From a virus: a stretch of DNA of 64,000 nucleotides. The stretch's first letter is position 1. Every line of letters begins with the position of its first letter. The notes under the pieces are model-generated. The model did no database searches, was not told the DNA's origin, and saw only the letters and a list, made by a program, of their open reading frames with translations. The stretch lies in the IMG/VR virus record IMGVR_UViG_3300025141_000036, positions 1 through 64,000 of that record. One strand, given 5' to 3'. Positions 1-7,176 of the stretch are shown one piece after another. Both the position numbers and the translations under genes were made by a program.

Positions 1-693
1 TGCTGGTTCTAAAGCTGATGTTCCGTAAGGAGCATACTTATCATTCCCTAAAATCCTAAAATGAGCAATTTGCCAGTTTTCAAAGGTCAATCCACCACTG
101 TTCCACTGGAATTGAACATAATTAGGGTTGGTTGGGTCCTCTCCTTCTAATCTCTCGACTTCATCTTGGGGTAAACCGATACAATTTTGAATCCCCGTGT
201 GTTCGTCGATGTCTAAATATAAAAAGAAGTCTCCATATTTACACATTGTTCGTGCCCAACCAAAAAGGTTGGAATTTATGTTTAAAATATCATAATATAA
301 TGAATGAAGGATAAACTTTATCTCTTCGTTAGAACATTTAATGTTTAACATAGGGGTTAAACTAGAATGAGTTGTCATTTCATCTGCATAAATATCTAAA
401 GATGAGGCAATTTCAGGAGTGTATTCCATTTGATCAAAATCAACATAACGCTCTGAACGGTTTCTGTTAGAAATCATATTCAGTGCCATGACATTCATAG
501 GGTTGTATTCAGACTTTTTAAACTGTAATCCTGACGCGGACTGAAATTGTGACGCAAATCTATCTAGTTGCCGCCTTCTCAGTTGTCTTCCTGTTTGAGT
601 TCGTCTCTTTACGATTGGTCCGGAAAAAATCCTCGTCAATGCTTTAAACAGGTTATTCTCGTTGTTGTTGGGGTTTCTATCGTTTTTAGCCAT
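1..693 (-). CDS. Portal protein, T4 gp20-like (partial, C-terminus beyond window)
   Basis: Reading the minus strand from the ATG at 693 gives an open frame of 231 codons that runs off the left edge, so only the N-terminal part is present. Residues ~88-106 hold a stretch with EIASSLDIYADEMTT, typical of T4-family portal vertex proteins, and the visible end has YAPYGTSALEPA, another portal-like segment. The portal forms the dodecameric ring at the head vertex through which DNA is packaged and to which the tail attaches. The start is only 3 nt after the terminase stop and has an AAAGGAT ribosome binding site. The order terminase then portal matches the family. Prohead protease, scaffold and major capsid genes would be expected just beyond the window, which is inference. 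Confidence 0.88.
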   Translation of the reverse strand, partial: MAKNDRNPNNNENNLFKALTRIFSGPIVKRRTQTGRQLRRRQLDRFASQFQSASGLQFKKSEYNPMNVMALNMISNRNRSERYVDFDQMEYTPEIASSLDIYADEMTTHSSLTPMLNIKCSNEEIKFILHSLYYDILNINSNLFGWARTMCKYGDFFLYLDIDEHTGIQNCIGLPQDEVERLEGEDPTNPNYVQFQWNSGGLTFENWQIAHFRILGNDKYAPYGTSALEPA

Positions 694-696
694 TTT

Positions 697-2280
697 TTAT
701 CCTTTGTAAATCCAGAAAAACTCTTTCGCTTTCTCTATTTCTTCTTCGTGTTTCTGGTCAAAAGTCTCTTTAAATCCTTTTTGACCATCAATTCGTGTTT
801 CAAAAGTTGTAGTTGTCCTCATAATACCTCCTATCATGGCCTTTTTGTATTCGATCTCTCTCTGATTTTCTTCCAATGCAGTATCGCGGACCCAGCAAGC
901 AATAGCCAAAGACATGACGAGATCGTCATTGTAAGAGCGCATTGCTTGGGGCTTGCCATTATACCAGATAAAAGTTTTAAATTCATGAAACAGCCTTGTA
1001 GAGTTCAGTTTAATTAGTTTGTTTCTAACGTACTCTTCCAATTTAGCTACAATTAAGGGTCTGGTTTTGGTACTTGTTGTAAACCCCATGACGGCACGGT
1101 CGTTACCTTCAGCCATCACAGCATCAATATATTCATGAGTCGACTTAACCGAATAATAGATCTTGGGATAACCAAGATCATTTAATTTCTCTAAAACTGA
1201 AATTCCAATTCCGTTGTTTTCTACCACTAATAAACAAAATCCATACTCTTTCCCGGATTCGTTTAAAATATTCGCGAAGAGATCTAAGCTTGGCTTCCCT
1301 TGGTATTCAGCGACGACCTCCATTGTATCAAGCCGGATGATGTGAAAAACAGAATAGTCAGCACCGTCTCCTCTGGCGACATCGGCCACAAGTACATATG
1401 AGGCTCCTTCAATATATTTTTCCCAAATCCAAAAATTTCGGTCATAGCCGGTCTTATACAACGGAGCCTTAAGGTTTTCAAATAACCATTGCATATCATC
1501 CGGATGAACAACCGTATCTCCTGACGTATTGAAGTTACATTCCAGTTCTTGAGCAATTTGTCTCCGAGACATATTCTTGGTTTCTTTTAAAAACCAGTCT
1601 TGATCTCTTTCTGGGTGTACATCCCAAGGTAAATTAATCGGGTGAAAATCGTTCTCTTCTGCATCTGCATCAACGTATGTCTTGTGAAACCAGTTTCCTA
1701 CCCCATTAGGGGTCGACAAGGCTATACAACGGCCTCCTGTTGACAGAGTAGGGTAAAGACCGGTCCACAGGTCGGCGAGGCCGTCAACGTGTGCTGCTTC
1801 GTCTATAACGAGCAGTGATAACGCTTCAGAACGACCGGCATCTCCAGAAGTGGTTCCGGCTTTGATCTGAGACCCGTTTGATAATTCAAATGAAGTCTTA
1901 TTGTCCGTGATGATCTTTGAGATCTTAATCCAATCCGGAAGGTGCTTCATGATTGCTTTTACTTTTCTTACTAAGTTGGCCGCAGTCCCAAATTTGGTTG
2001 CGATCACAAGAATGTTCTTGTCTCGGTGGAAAAGCATAAACCAGACAATGTACCCCGCTGAGATTGTGGAGATACCAAGTTGTCTGGCTTTAAGTATAAT
2101 ATTAAATCGATAATCATTAAAGTCCTTGAGTAGGTCTTTCTGATAATCGAAGGTTTTAAAAGGAATGAGTCCCCTAAGCGGATGTGAAATTAGACAATAG
2201 TTATCAATGAAGAATTGTGGATCCTTCCCGCATTTCACAATCTCCTTAACAATTTCTTGCTTGGAAAGTTTAAAAGCCAT
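697..2280 (-). CDS. terL: Terminase large subunit (gp17-like packaging ATPase/nuclease)
   Basis: 527 residues. The N-terminal ATPase has a variant Walker A (KARQLGIST, residues ~64-72) and a Walker B with catalytic glutamate (LLVIDE, ~156-161), followed by ALSTPNG, the coupling motif of large terminases. The C-terminal RuvC-like nuclease shows acidic positions in LVADVARGDGADYS (~297-311), VVENNGIG and YNDDLVMSLA. The protein pumps DNA through the portal and cuts the concatemer. It is shorter than T4 gp17 (610), mainly at the N-terminus. The ATG at 2280 has a GAGGT site just upstream. The gene lies directly before the portal. No separate small terminase subunit was recognised in the window. 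Confidence 0.95.
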   Translation of the reverse strand: MAFKLSKQEIVKEIVKCGKDPQFFIDNYCLISHPLRGLIPFKTFDYQKDLLKDFNDYRFNIILKARQLGISTISAGYIVWFMLFHRDKNILVIATKFGTAANLVRKVKAIMKHLPDWIKISKIITDNKTSFELSNGSQIKAGTTSGDAGRSEALSLLVIDEAAHVDGLADLWTGLYPTLSTGGRCIALSTPNGVGNWFHKTYVDADAEENDFHPINLPWDVHPERDQDWFLKETKNMSRRQIAQELECNFNTSGDTVVHPDDMQWLFENLKAPLYKTGYDRNFWIWEKYIEGASYVLVADVARGDGADYSVFHIIRLDTMEVVAEYQGKPSLDLFANILNESGKEYGFCLLVVENNGIGISVLEKLNDLGYPKIYYSVKSTHEYIDAVMAEGNDRAVMGFTTSTKTRPLIVAKLEEYVRNKLIKLNSTRLFHEFKTFIWYNGKPQAMRSYNDDLVMSLAIACWVRDTALEENQREIEYKKAMIGGIMRTTTTFETRIDGQKGFKETFDQKHEEEIEKAKEFFWIYKG

Positions 2281-2293
2281 TTGACCTCAATTA

Positions 2294-2647
2294 TTATTTA
2301 TTCCATTGTTGAAGAAGAGAATAGGCTCCGCCAGTATCTATACTCGCTTCCTCTAAAGTTCTGAGGGCCTTCATAATTCCTTCGAACCCTGCTCGATCTT
2401 TCTCTATTGCTTCTCTTCCGACCTTTTGCACTGCTGCAGCGATCCGTTGTGCCTCGGCTTTTGGATTCTCTTGATAGGAAGCACGAACCGCCGCGTTATA
2501 AACCGAATGCCACGGGCTATTATGATAATATTCTTGATGCCGATCGTTTTTCCATGAAGAAAAACTCTGCGGGACCTGCCTAAGTTCCAGAACGTTTTGC
2601 AGTTCTTCTCGGATTATTTGTTTTAGTTGTGGATTTGTAAGTTTCAT
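2294..2647 (-). CDS. Leader-bearing small protein, 117 aa (putative packaged head protein)
   Basis: The protein starts with MKLTNPQLKQIIREELQ, one copy of the recurrent leader in this block, followed by a mostly helical, charged body without a recognised domain. An upstream in-frame extension to 2791 is possible, but it would read through the neighbouring micro-gene out of frame. The ATG at 2647 has a good AAAGGA site and restores the leader at the N-terminus, so it is preferred. Its ATG overlaps the stop of the 38-residue gene (ATGA). By analogy with T4 internal proteins, the leader may direct the protein into the prohead and be cut off by the prohead protease; this is inference. Function of the body is unknown. 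Confidence 0.75.
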   Translation of the reverse strand: MKLTNPQLKQIIREELQNVLELRQVPQSFSSWKNDRHQEYYHNSPWHSVYNAAVRASYQENPKAEAQRIAAAVQKVGREAIEKDRAGFEGIMKALRTLEEASIDTGGAYSLLQQWNK

Positions 2648-2760
2648 TTTTTTGTTCCTTTCTTTTTTACAGGTGCCTTGCGTTGCGGTTTGGTTGCATT
2701 TATAACATTCTTTAATTCTTCGCGAATAATCTGCTTTAGTTGTTCTTGTGTAAGTTTCAT
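2644..2760 (-). CDS. 38-residue micro-protein: leader plus basic tail
   Basis: Reading 2760 to 2644 gives 38 codons and a TGA. The first 16 residues are MKLTQEQLKQIIREEL, the same leader as in the neighbours. The remainder is short, proline-containing and strongly basic, ending KKKGTKK. Support for a real gene comes from both junctions: its ATG overlaps the stop of the 184-residue gene (ATGA), its stop overlaps the next ATG (ATGA), and a GGAGC ribosome binding site precedes it. If the leader is a capsid-targeting signal, the product after cleavage would be a roughly 20-residue cationic peptide packaged with DNA; this is speculative. It could instead be a remnant of a larger cargo gene. Confidence 0.7.
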   Translation of the reverse strand: MKLTQEQLKQIIREELKNVINATKPQRKAPVKKKGTKK

Positions 2761-3311
2761 TTGTTATTTGCTCCTTTTTTAATTTTTTCATTTTGTGGGC
2801 GCTTAGTAGAGTGTTGCGCTAAAAATTTTCTAGTTACTTCGTTTTCAGTATCTCTAGAAGGTTCTAAGAGCGGATCTCCTTTTAGCCCCGAGATTTTATA
2901 ATTTTGATGAGCCTTGACAAACGATCGGACTCTCGAGATAGCTATAAAATCAACAACGGGTTCACCTTGTTTTGTCAAAGTAACACTGTTACCTGTTATT
3001 TTTTTGTACTCTCTTTGGAGGAACTTTTTCACTTCATTCAACATTGATTCGATTTCGTTCTCGAATTTTGGATCAGCAGCCTTCTTTAGAGGATAATCGC
3101 TTTGATAAGTAATGCAGACCGAATTAGCAGAAAATCTAACTGCGAATCCATCATTCACTCTCTTATCAGTTATGGGGTTTCCCTCTTCTCTTTTAAGACC
3201 AACCTTGCGAGCCTCTCCATCAGATGAATACCTTTCATCATGTGCACCATCATAGCCATTTGCGGCTGCTTGTGCTAGGCCTTGTATAATTTCTAGTGTA
3301 TTTGAGCTCAT
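2757..3311 (-). CDS. Conserved-type phage protein of unknown function, 184 aa
   Basis: No recognised domain. The protein starts MSSNTLEIIQGLAQAAANGY, has a mixed alpha/beta-looking middle (residues ~50-150) and ends in a lysine-rich tail. Unlike its neighbours it lacks the recurrent leader. The ATG at 3311 follows a clear AGGAGAATAAAAT site, and the stop overlaps the start of the micro-gene. Its place between terminase and the leader-bearing proteins suggests a virion or head-assembly role, but nothing in the sequence proves it. Confidence 0.7.
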   Translation of the reverse strand: MSSNTLEIIQGLAQAAANGYDGAHDERYSSDGEARKVGLKREEGNPITDKRVNDGFAVRFSANSVCITYQSDYPLKKAADPKFENEIESMLNEVKKFLQREYKKITGNSVTLTKQGEPVVDFIAISRVRSFVKAHQNYKISGLKGDPLLEPSRDTENEVTRKFLAQHSTKRPQNEKIKKGANNK

Positions 3312-3314
3312 ATT

Positions 3315-3932
3315 TTATTCTCCTGGTCCTTTGGGGTTTTTACCCTTTTTAAGATTAGCTTTGTGAACGTCTCCACTTTTAAAACGTTTGGCTAAATTAT
3401 ATTGAGGAGAACCTTCGGGACACTCTTTTGTTCCCATGGGAGTACAACGTCCTTTTTTGAGATCTGATCCTTGGATCCAATCTTTCTCTTCCTCTATTTC
3501 TGATTTGGCCGCCAAACCAGCGTCTTCATAACTTTGCATATTATAAAATGGAATGTTTTCTGGGTTTTCATTTCTGATAAAGAGTTGGCTCCACACCAAC
3601 CTTTGAAAGTCGTGTTTGAATTCATTATCGAAAGGTTCTGCTCCGATTAACTTTGGAGCGTCTTCTAGGCCCCAGCCATAGTCAAGTTTCTTTTTGAACA
3701 TACCGTGCTCTTTATCAAAAAGGTCCTCGAGACCAGCTCCGGTTTTTAATTGCTTAACTGCTAATTGAACAACCTTATTATAACGATTCAACATTTCGCT
3801 TTTGGTTTGTTTTGACATGCCAAGCAATTCATGTTTAAAATACTTCCACACTTTTGACTTCATGTCATCAAATCGGCCTTCTTCCAATTCTTCCTTTATA
3901 AGTTTTTTTAGATAATTGGGTGTTAATTTCAC
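3315..3932 (-). CDS. Leader-bearing protein, 205 aa, GTG start
   Basis: With a GTG start at 3932 the protein begins with a leader variant, VKLTPNYLKKLIKEELEEG (first residue read as Met). The GTG overlaps the stop of the upstream zinc-ribbon gene (GTGA), the same coupling used by other genes here. An ATG-initiated extension to 4007 is open but would place 25 unrelated residues before the leader and overlap the neighbour by 79 nt, so GTG is preferred. The body is charged with aromatic patches and ends in a lysine/glycine-rich tail (KANLKKGKNPKGPGE). No catalytic motif recognised. A packaged virion protein is plausible from the leader. Confidence 0.72.
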   Translation of the reverse strand: MKLTPNYLKKLIKEELEEGRFDDMKSKVWKYFKHELLGMSKQTKSEMLNRYNKVVQLAVKQLKTGAGLEDLFDKEHGMFKKKLDYGWGLEDAPKLIGAEPFDNEFKHDFQRLVWSQLFIRNENPENIPFYNMQSYEDAGLAAKSEIEEEKDWIQGSDLKKGRCTPMGTKECPEGSPQYNLAKRFKSGDVHKANLKKGKNPKGPGE

Positions 3933-4306
3933 TTGTTTGGTCTCCAGCCTTTCATCCATCGTTCTTCTCTGTTTTCGACCCACTGAATGTAACACTTGTT
4001 GCAACATTCGAATTTGGTCATGTAAACATCATCATTCGATTTAAATGAATATGTATTACAAACAGGACAAGAGCGCTTGGATTCTTCTTTAAGTAGTTTT
4101 GAGGGGATAAAAACGCCATGGATCTCTTCTTTGTCTAGGTCTTCGCTGGTCGTGTTGTCCTTGTAGGTCTTTTTAAGTTGAACTAAATAGTCTTTTTCTT
4201 TTTCATCATCCCAGGTGGCTGCGGGATTCACAACAGCTGCTTCCCCGTACTTCTTTGCTATTGCTTGTTCTACTTTAACGGCGTAGTTTGGGTCTTTCTT
4301 GTTCAT
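3929..4306 (-). CDS. Small zinc-ribbon protein, 125 aa
   Basis: The N-terminal half is charged and helical (MNKKDPNYAVKVEQAIAKKY). The C-terminal part has CPVC (Cys80, Cys83) and CCNKC (Cys101/102, Cys105), a likely four-cysteine zinc ribbon. It has no leader. The ATG at 4306 is preceded by a GAGGTAAT site. Zinc ribbons of this size occur in nucleic-acid binding or scaffold proteins, but the function cannot be assigned. It is translationally coupled to the following GTG-start gene. Confidence 0.7.
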   Translation of the reverse strand: MNKKDPNYAVKVEQAIAKKYGEAAVVNPAATWDDEKEKDYLVQLKKTYKDNTTSEDLDKEEIHGVFIPSKLLKEESKRSCPVCNTYSFKSNDDVYMTKFECCNKCYIQWVENREERWMKGWRPNK

Positions 4307-4337
4307 ATTACCTCGGTTTTTTAGGGATTATTGGATC

Positions 4338-4757
4338 TCAGCGCATTTTGTCCAAGTCGTCTTTGGTGTATGGCTGAGGCCGATCGGGATCTTGAGGATA
4401 TGCTCTAAATTCTTGATCCAGTCTCGATGCCGATTTCATACTTTTAAAATATTGACTGGATATATCTCCGTCGCGTTTTTTGTAGTAAACAATGGTATGG
4501 TCTTTTGTACCTTCAGGGATTTCACTGTCCTCGTTGCCGATATAAACAGCAGGCTTTTTAACTTGGTATGTCCTTTTTGTTTTAGGGTCGTAATTGGTTA
4601 GTAACGCTTGAAACTTTTCACCGGGCTGTATGGCTTTGGCTTCAACAGCCGCATGAACGTCCTTTGGTTCATACGTTTTGCTTTCGCTATCTTCATTAAC
4701 GAGACTTTCAAGTTCTTCTTTAATAATTTGTTTTAATTGTTCTTTAGTGAGTTTCAT
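4338..4757 (-). CDS. Leader-bearing protein, 139 aa
   Basis: The protein begins with the near-canonical leader MKLTKEQLKQIIKEELESL, followed by NEDSES, an acidic linker, then a compact ~100-residue body rich in beta-prone and charged residues. No known domain recognised. The start overlaps the stop of the upstream leader gene (ATGA). The body shares no obvious similarity with the neighbouring leader proteins, so the leader is the common element. A role as packaged cargo or minor head component is inferred only from the leader. Confidence 0.75.
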   Translation of the reverse strand: MKLTKEQLKQIIKEELESLVNEDSESKTYEPKDVHAAVEAKAIQPGEKFQALLTNYDPKTKRTYQVKKPAVYIGNEDSEIPEGTKDHTIVYYKKRDGDISSQYFKSMKSASRLDQEFRAYPQDPDRPQPYTKDDLDKMR

Positions 4758-5101
4758 CTTTCATATTCTCCTGTAAGGTAAACATATCGTCCTGCTGCGG
4801 GCTGATCTATATCCCATTCTCTTGGTACATCTTTTGTCATGATTCGAGCGCTGTCTCCATCATCAAAATAAATAACAATTTCACCATCGTCTTCCACATC
4901 TTTCTCCAAAAAATCATATTTCTTAAGAAACATTTCTACTTTAGATGGACTTGTTTTTGGGGCAATCCGCGGACCGTCTTTGGCTCCCCAATCTCCCCAA
5001 TCGTCGAGGCCATATCGGCCAAACATATTAGATTGGCTCTCGAGAACATTTTCAAGTTCTTCTTTGATAATTTGTTTTAATTGTTCTTTAGTTATTTTCA
5101 T
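4754..5101 (-). CDS. Leader-bearing protein, 115 aa
   Basis: This has the cleanest version of the leader, MKITKEQLKQIIKEELENVL, then ESQSN and an acidic body with DDWGDWGAKDGPR and a segment DDGEIVIYFDDGDSARI that looks like a small beta sheet. No enzyme motif. The start overlaps the upstream stop (ATGA), and the gene ends overlapping the next start. The 45 nt encoding its leader match those of the 139-residue neighbour at 42 of 45 positions by eye, pointing to recent duplication or exchange of the leader segment. Confidence 0.75.
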   Translation of the reverse strand: MKITKEQLKQIIKEELENVLESQSNMFGRYGLDDWGDWGAKDGPRIAPKTSPSKVEMFLKKYDFLEKDVEDDGEIVIYFDDGDSARIMTKDVPREWDIDQPAAGRYVYLTGEYER

Positions 5102-5316
5102 TTTCTATAAATCCTTTTGAGTTGCTCCAACTCGGCATCTTGTTCCTCGTCGGACATTGCTTGAAACTCTTGACTATTCATTAATTCATCAAATGCAGCG
5201 TCGTAATCTGCATCGGCTTTTTCAGCAGGATAATTTCGAATATCTCCAGCTTCATCTAACATAATTTCAAGCTCTTCTTTAATTGTTCTTTCTAGTTGTT
5301 CTTTGGTTATTCGCAT
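5098..5316 (-). CDS. Leader-bearing acidic protein, 72 aa
   Basis: Starting at the ATG at 5316 gives MRITKEQLERTIKEELEIM, a leader variant, then a short acidic helical body ending EQLKRIYRK. An in-frame upstream start at 5379 exists, but 5316 is preceded by a GGAGA site and puts the leader at the N-terminus. The upstream gene ends 1 nt before the ATG. After hypothetical cleavage at the leader only ~50 residues would remain. Function unknown. Confidence 0.72.
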   Translation of the reverse strand: MRITKEQLERTIKEELEIMLDEAGDIRNYPAEKADADYDAAFDELMNSQEFQAMSDEEQDAELEQLKRIYRK

Positions 5317-5317
5317 C

Positions 5318-5542
5318 TTAAATTTCTCCGTAGTAACGCTTGCCGTTAATTTCGACAGCGTCTTCATAGCCATAATCACCGGGCTTTACTTCCCAAAATT
5401 CTGCGTCTTCGATGGAACCACCGTCGGGCACGAGTTCTCTTTTAACCATGTCTGCGAAGATTACTTCCTTTGCTTCTTGAGGAACCTCTGATTTCATTAT
5501 TTTTGCTATCATTCTTTTAAGCATTTCTTCAGTTATTCGCAT
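5318..5542 (-). CDS. Small protein with degenerate leader, 74 aa
   Basis: Begins MRITEEMLKRMIAKIMKSE, which matches the recurrent leader in register (R-I-T-x-x-x-L-K-x-x-I) but lacks the terminal EEL. The remainder is acidic with a short C-terminal YGYEDAVEINGKRYYGEI. It overlaps the end of the upstream membrane protein gene by 14 nt. It may be a diverged family member whose leader is no longer cleaved, or the similarity may be partly fortuitous. No function assigned. Confidence 0.65.
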   Translation of the reverse strand: MRITEEMLKRMIAKIMKSEVPQEAKEVIFADMVKRELVPDGGSIEDAEFWEVKPGDYGYEDAVEINGKRYYGEI

Positions 5543-5936
5543 CGATTTCCCTCACGGCATAATATGTCCCCAGTGATGTTCCTGTCGCAAGCAAAAAGCC
5601 TCCGAAGAAAGCCCACATGGTTTTGTTTGGCTTCATTTCTTTCCGGAGCGTTGCAATTTCGGTATCGCGAATCTCCAGTAGAGTTGTATTTTTTGCGGTT
5701 TCTGTTTCCAACTCTGCTTTTAAATAGTCTAATTCCAGTTGTAATTCCGCTTTTGTTGTAGCAATTGCTAATGATTTTTGGATCTCGCACTGCTCAACGG
5801 ACATCTCACGACCAGCAATAATGTTGGCCACCGCCTCATCATTCATTAGACGGCCGTCAAAGGGTGCTACGTCGCCTTCTTCAAGGTGAACCATCAAAGG
5901 CTCTGCTAACGCTGTAGAAAGCAAGAATAGGATCAT
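5529..5936 (-). CDS. Secreted/membrane protein: signal peptide, coiled coil, C-terminal TM, 135 aa
   Basis: Residues 1-11 (MILFLLSTALA) look like a short signal peptide with an ALA cleavage site before EP. Residues ~50-105 form a charged, probably coiled-coil region with two leucine-rich segments (TKAELQLELDYLKAELE). Residues ~106-125 (TMWAFFGGFLLATGTSLGTYY) form a transmembrane helix, leaving a short cytoplasmic tail. This topology puts the coiled coil in the periplasm anchored in the inner membrane. It might act in lysis or superinfection exclusion; neither is proven. The next gene upstream ends exactly at its ATG (shared base). Confidence 0.62.
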   Translation of the reverse strand: MILFLLSTALAEPLMVHLEEGDVAPFDGRLMNDEAVANIIAGREMSVEQCEIQKSLAIATTKAELQLELDYLKAELETETAKNTTLLEIRDTEIATLRKEMKPNKTMWAFFGGFLLATGTSLGTYYAVREIDANN

Positions 5937-6532
5937 TACGCCTCTTCCTGTTGATAGTGACTTTTAACAAGTGCAACAATCTCTTCTGCTGTGGCTAGTG
6001 GCCAACCTTGAGATTCATAACGCTTAAATTCGTCCTCGATCCACTTAATCGATTCATCGGTTACTCCGGTCTTGGGAGAATCTCCGGTCCTTGGTGCTCG
6101 GTCTTGATAGGCCTGGGCGACAGTTTTGGGATCACGATACAAGCAAATCTTTTCTGCGTGTTCTGGAAACTTAAAGGGCATCCTATAGTCAATCCACGCA
6201 ATTCCAACAAGAAACATGTCTTGCTCTGCATGGTCAATTATAAAATCATTAATCCCACTATTCATTTTAGGTGTAGCTGCTTTCTTGAGAGCCATAACGG
6301 TTTTGCTGTTTTCATCTCTTTCATCCTCGGGCACCTCATTCCAATTGGGGGTTGCAGCCTCAACTGCCGGAATGTAGTCTATATCCTGAATTATAAGGTT
6401 GGGAGCATTTAATGCTTTCACTTTATCCATCAAATAACTTTTACCAACCGCCGGTGGTCCGGCAATAACCCAAAGTTTATTGTTTCCTTGTTCTTCTAGA
6501 AACCTATTCCAATTTTCCATTATAAGTTTCAT
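5936..6532 (-). CDS. P-loop kinase-like protein with MENW-type leader, 198 aa
   Basis: After an N-terminal MKLIMENWNRFLEEQ there is a classical Walker A, GPPAVGKS (residues 25-32), inside WVIAGPPAVGKSYLM. A later segment, EKICLYRDPKTVAQAYQDR, looks like the lid region of small kinases, and NLIIQDIDYI may supply the acidic catalytic residue. Overall size and layout fit a nucleotide or small-molecule kinase, with zeta-toxin-like kinases a possibility. The substrate is unknown. The N-terminal MENWNRFLEE resembles the leader of the 175-residue protein at 14138 and, in style, T4 capsid-targeting sequences. The protein could therefore be packaged and injected; this is inference. Confidence 0.7.
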   Translation of the reverse strand: MKLIMENWNRFLEEQGNNKLWVIAGPPAVGKSYLMDKVKALNAPNLIIQDIDYIPAVEAATPNWNEVPEDERDENSKTVMALKKAATPKMNSGINDFIIDHAEQDMFLVGIAWIDYRMPFKFPEHAEKICLYRDPKTVAQAYQDRAPRTGDSPKTGVTDESIKWIEDEFKRYESQGWPLATAEEIVALVKSHYQQEEA

Positions 6533-6933
6533 GGCTTATCCTTTGGATCCATAACAAGGATTCCAAATTCATCGGCGAGGATGCGATCAATTGCTTCTGG
6601 GTTGTCTTTGTTTTCTTCGACAAGCCTTCGCACTCTCTCTGCTTTTATCAATTCAGCATGGTCGCTAGACTCCATAGCTGTTTTGTTTGCAATCTCTAAA
6701 GCTCGTTTGTATTTAATGTTGGCTTCGGTTTGCATCTCTGTTTTCTTTTGGGAGGATCCTTCAATCGCATCGATCTCTTTCTTATAAAGTTCTCGAGACA
6801 TTTGTAATTGAGTTTGAAGGGCTCTGACCTTCTTACCTCCAAGAGCGTAAGCCAAAACAATAGCGCCTCCGATAACCAGAAATCTCCAGTTATGGAAGCA
6901 CCATAGTTTTATTTTAGCCCACTTAAGCCTCAC
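6529..6933 (-). CDS. Membrane-anchored coiled-coil protein, 134 aa (spanin-like topology)
   Basis: A positively charged N-terminus (MRLKWAKIKLWCFHNWR) is followed by one transmembrane helix (residues ~18-32, FLVIGGAIVLAYALG) and a long charged helical region (~40-115). This is the topology of an inner-membrane spanin subunit or another phage membrane effector. No lipoprotein partner lies next to it; the only lipoprotein in the window is at 11582-11899. It overlaps the P-loop gene by 4 nt (ATGA type). The assignment as spanin is tentative. Confidence 0.6.
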   Translation of the reverse strand: MRLKWAKIKLWCFHNWRFLVIGGAIVLAYALGGKKVRALQTQLQMSRELYKKEIDAIEGSSQKKTEMQTEANIKYKRALEIANKTAMESSDHAELIKAERVRRLVEENKDNPEAIDRILADEFGILVMDPKDKP

Positions 6934-6936
6934 GAC

Positions 6937-7176
6937 TTATCCTCCGTGTTTCCACGATTTTGCAAAATCAATTGCAGATTGTCCACCGATGTAGCAAACA
7001 GCGACCATTCCCCAAATGTCTGGGTCCAAGTGAGCCCAAAGCATCAAGCCTGTTGCCGTGAGAAAAACAAGCAATTTACGGCTTGCAATTTTTTCTTGGA
7101 TGGAATCTAGGATCCCTTTATTTTTGTTTTTAATGTACAATTCTTTTTGTATCATTACTTTCTTTTCTTCATTCAT
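6937..7176 (-). CDS. Small membrane protein, 79 aa (holin-like)
   Basis: The ATG at 7176 has an ideal GGAGGAGGATCAAAA site and overlaps the upstream stop, so it is chosen over an in-frame start at 7218. After a charged helix (residues 1-30) come two hydrophobic segments, KLLVFLTATGLMLWAHL and WGMVAVCYIGGQSAIDFA, then a basic end KSWKHGG. Two closely spaced membrane segments in a small protein next to other small membrane proteins fit a holin, but sequence alone cannot show pore formation. Confidence 0.6.
   Translation of the reverse strand: MNEEKKVMIQKELYIKNKNKGILDSIQEKIASRKLLVFLTATGLMLWAHLDPDIWGMVAVCYIGGQSAIDFAKSWKHGG

Noticed and set aside
568-1017. Plus-strand open frame of 149 codons across the portal/terminase junction
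   Set aside because: Antisense to two confident genes; composition (Phe/Ser runs) typical of a reverse shadow.
2648-2791. Long start at 2791 for the 117-residue leader gene
   Set aside because: The extra 48 residues overlap the micro-gene and have no ribosome binding site; the ATG at 2647 restores the leader and has a good site.
3933-4007. ATG at 4007 as start of the 205-residue leader protein
   Set aside because: Would hide the leader behind 25 unrelated residues; the GTG at 3932 is coupled to the upstream stop.
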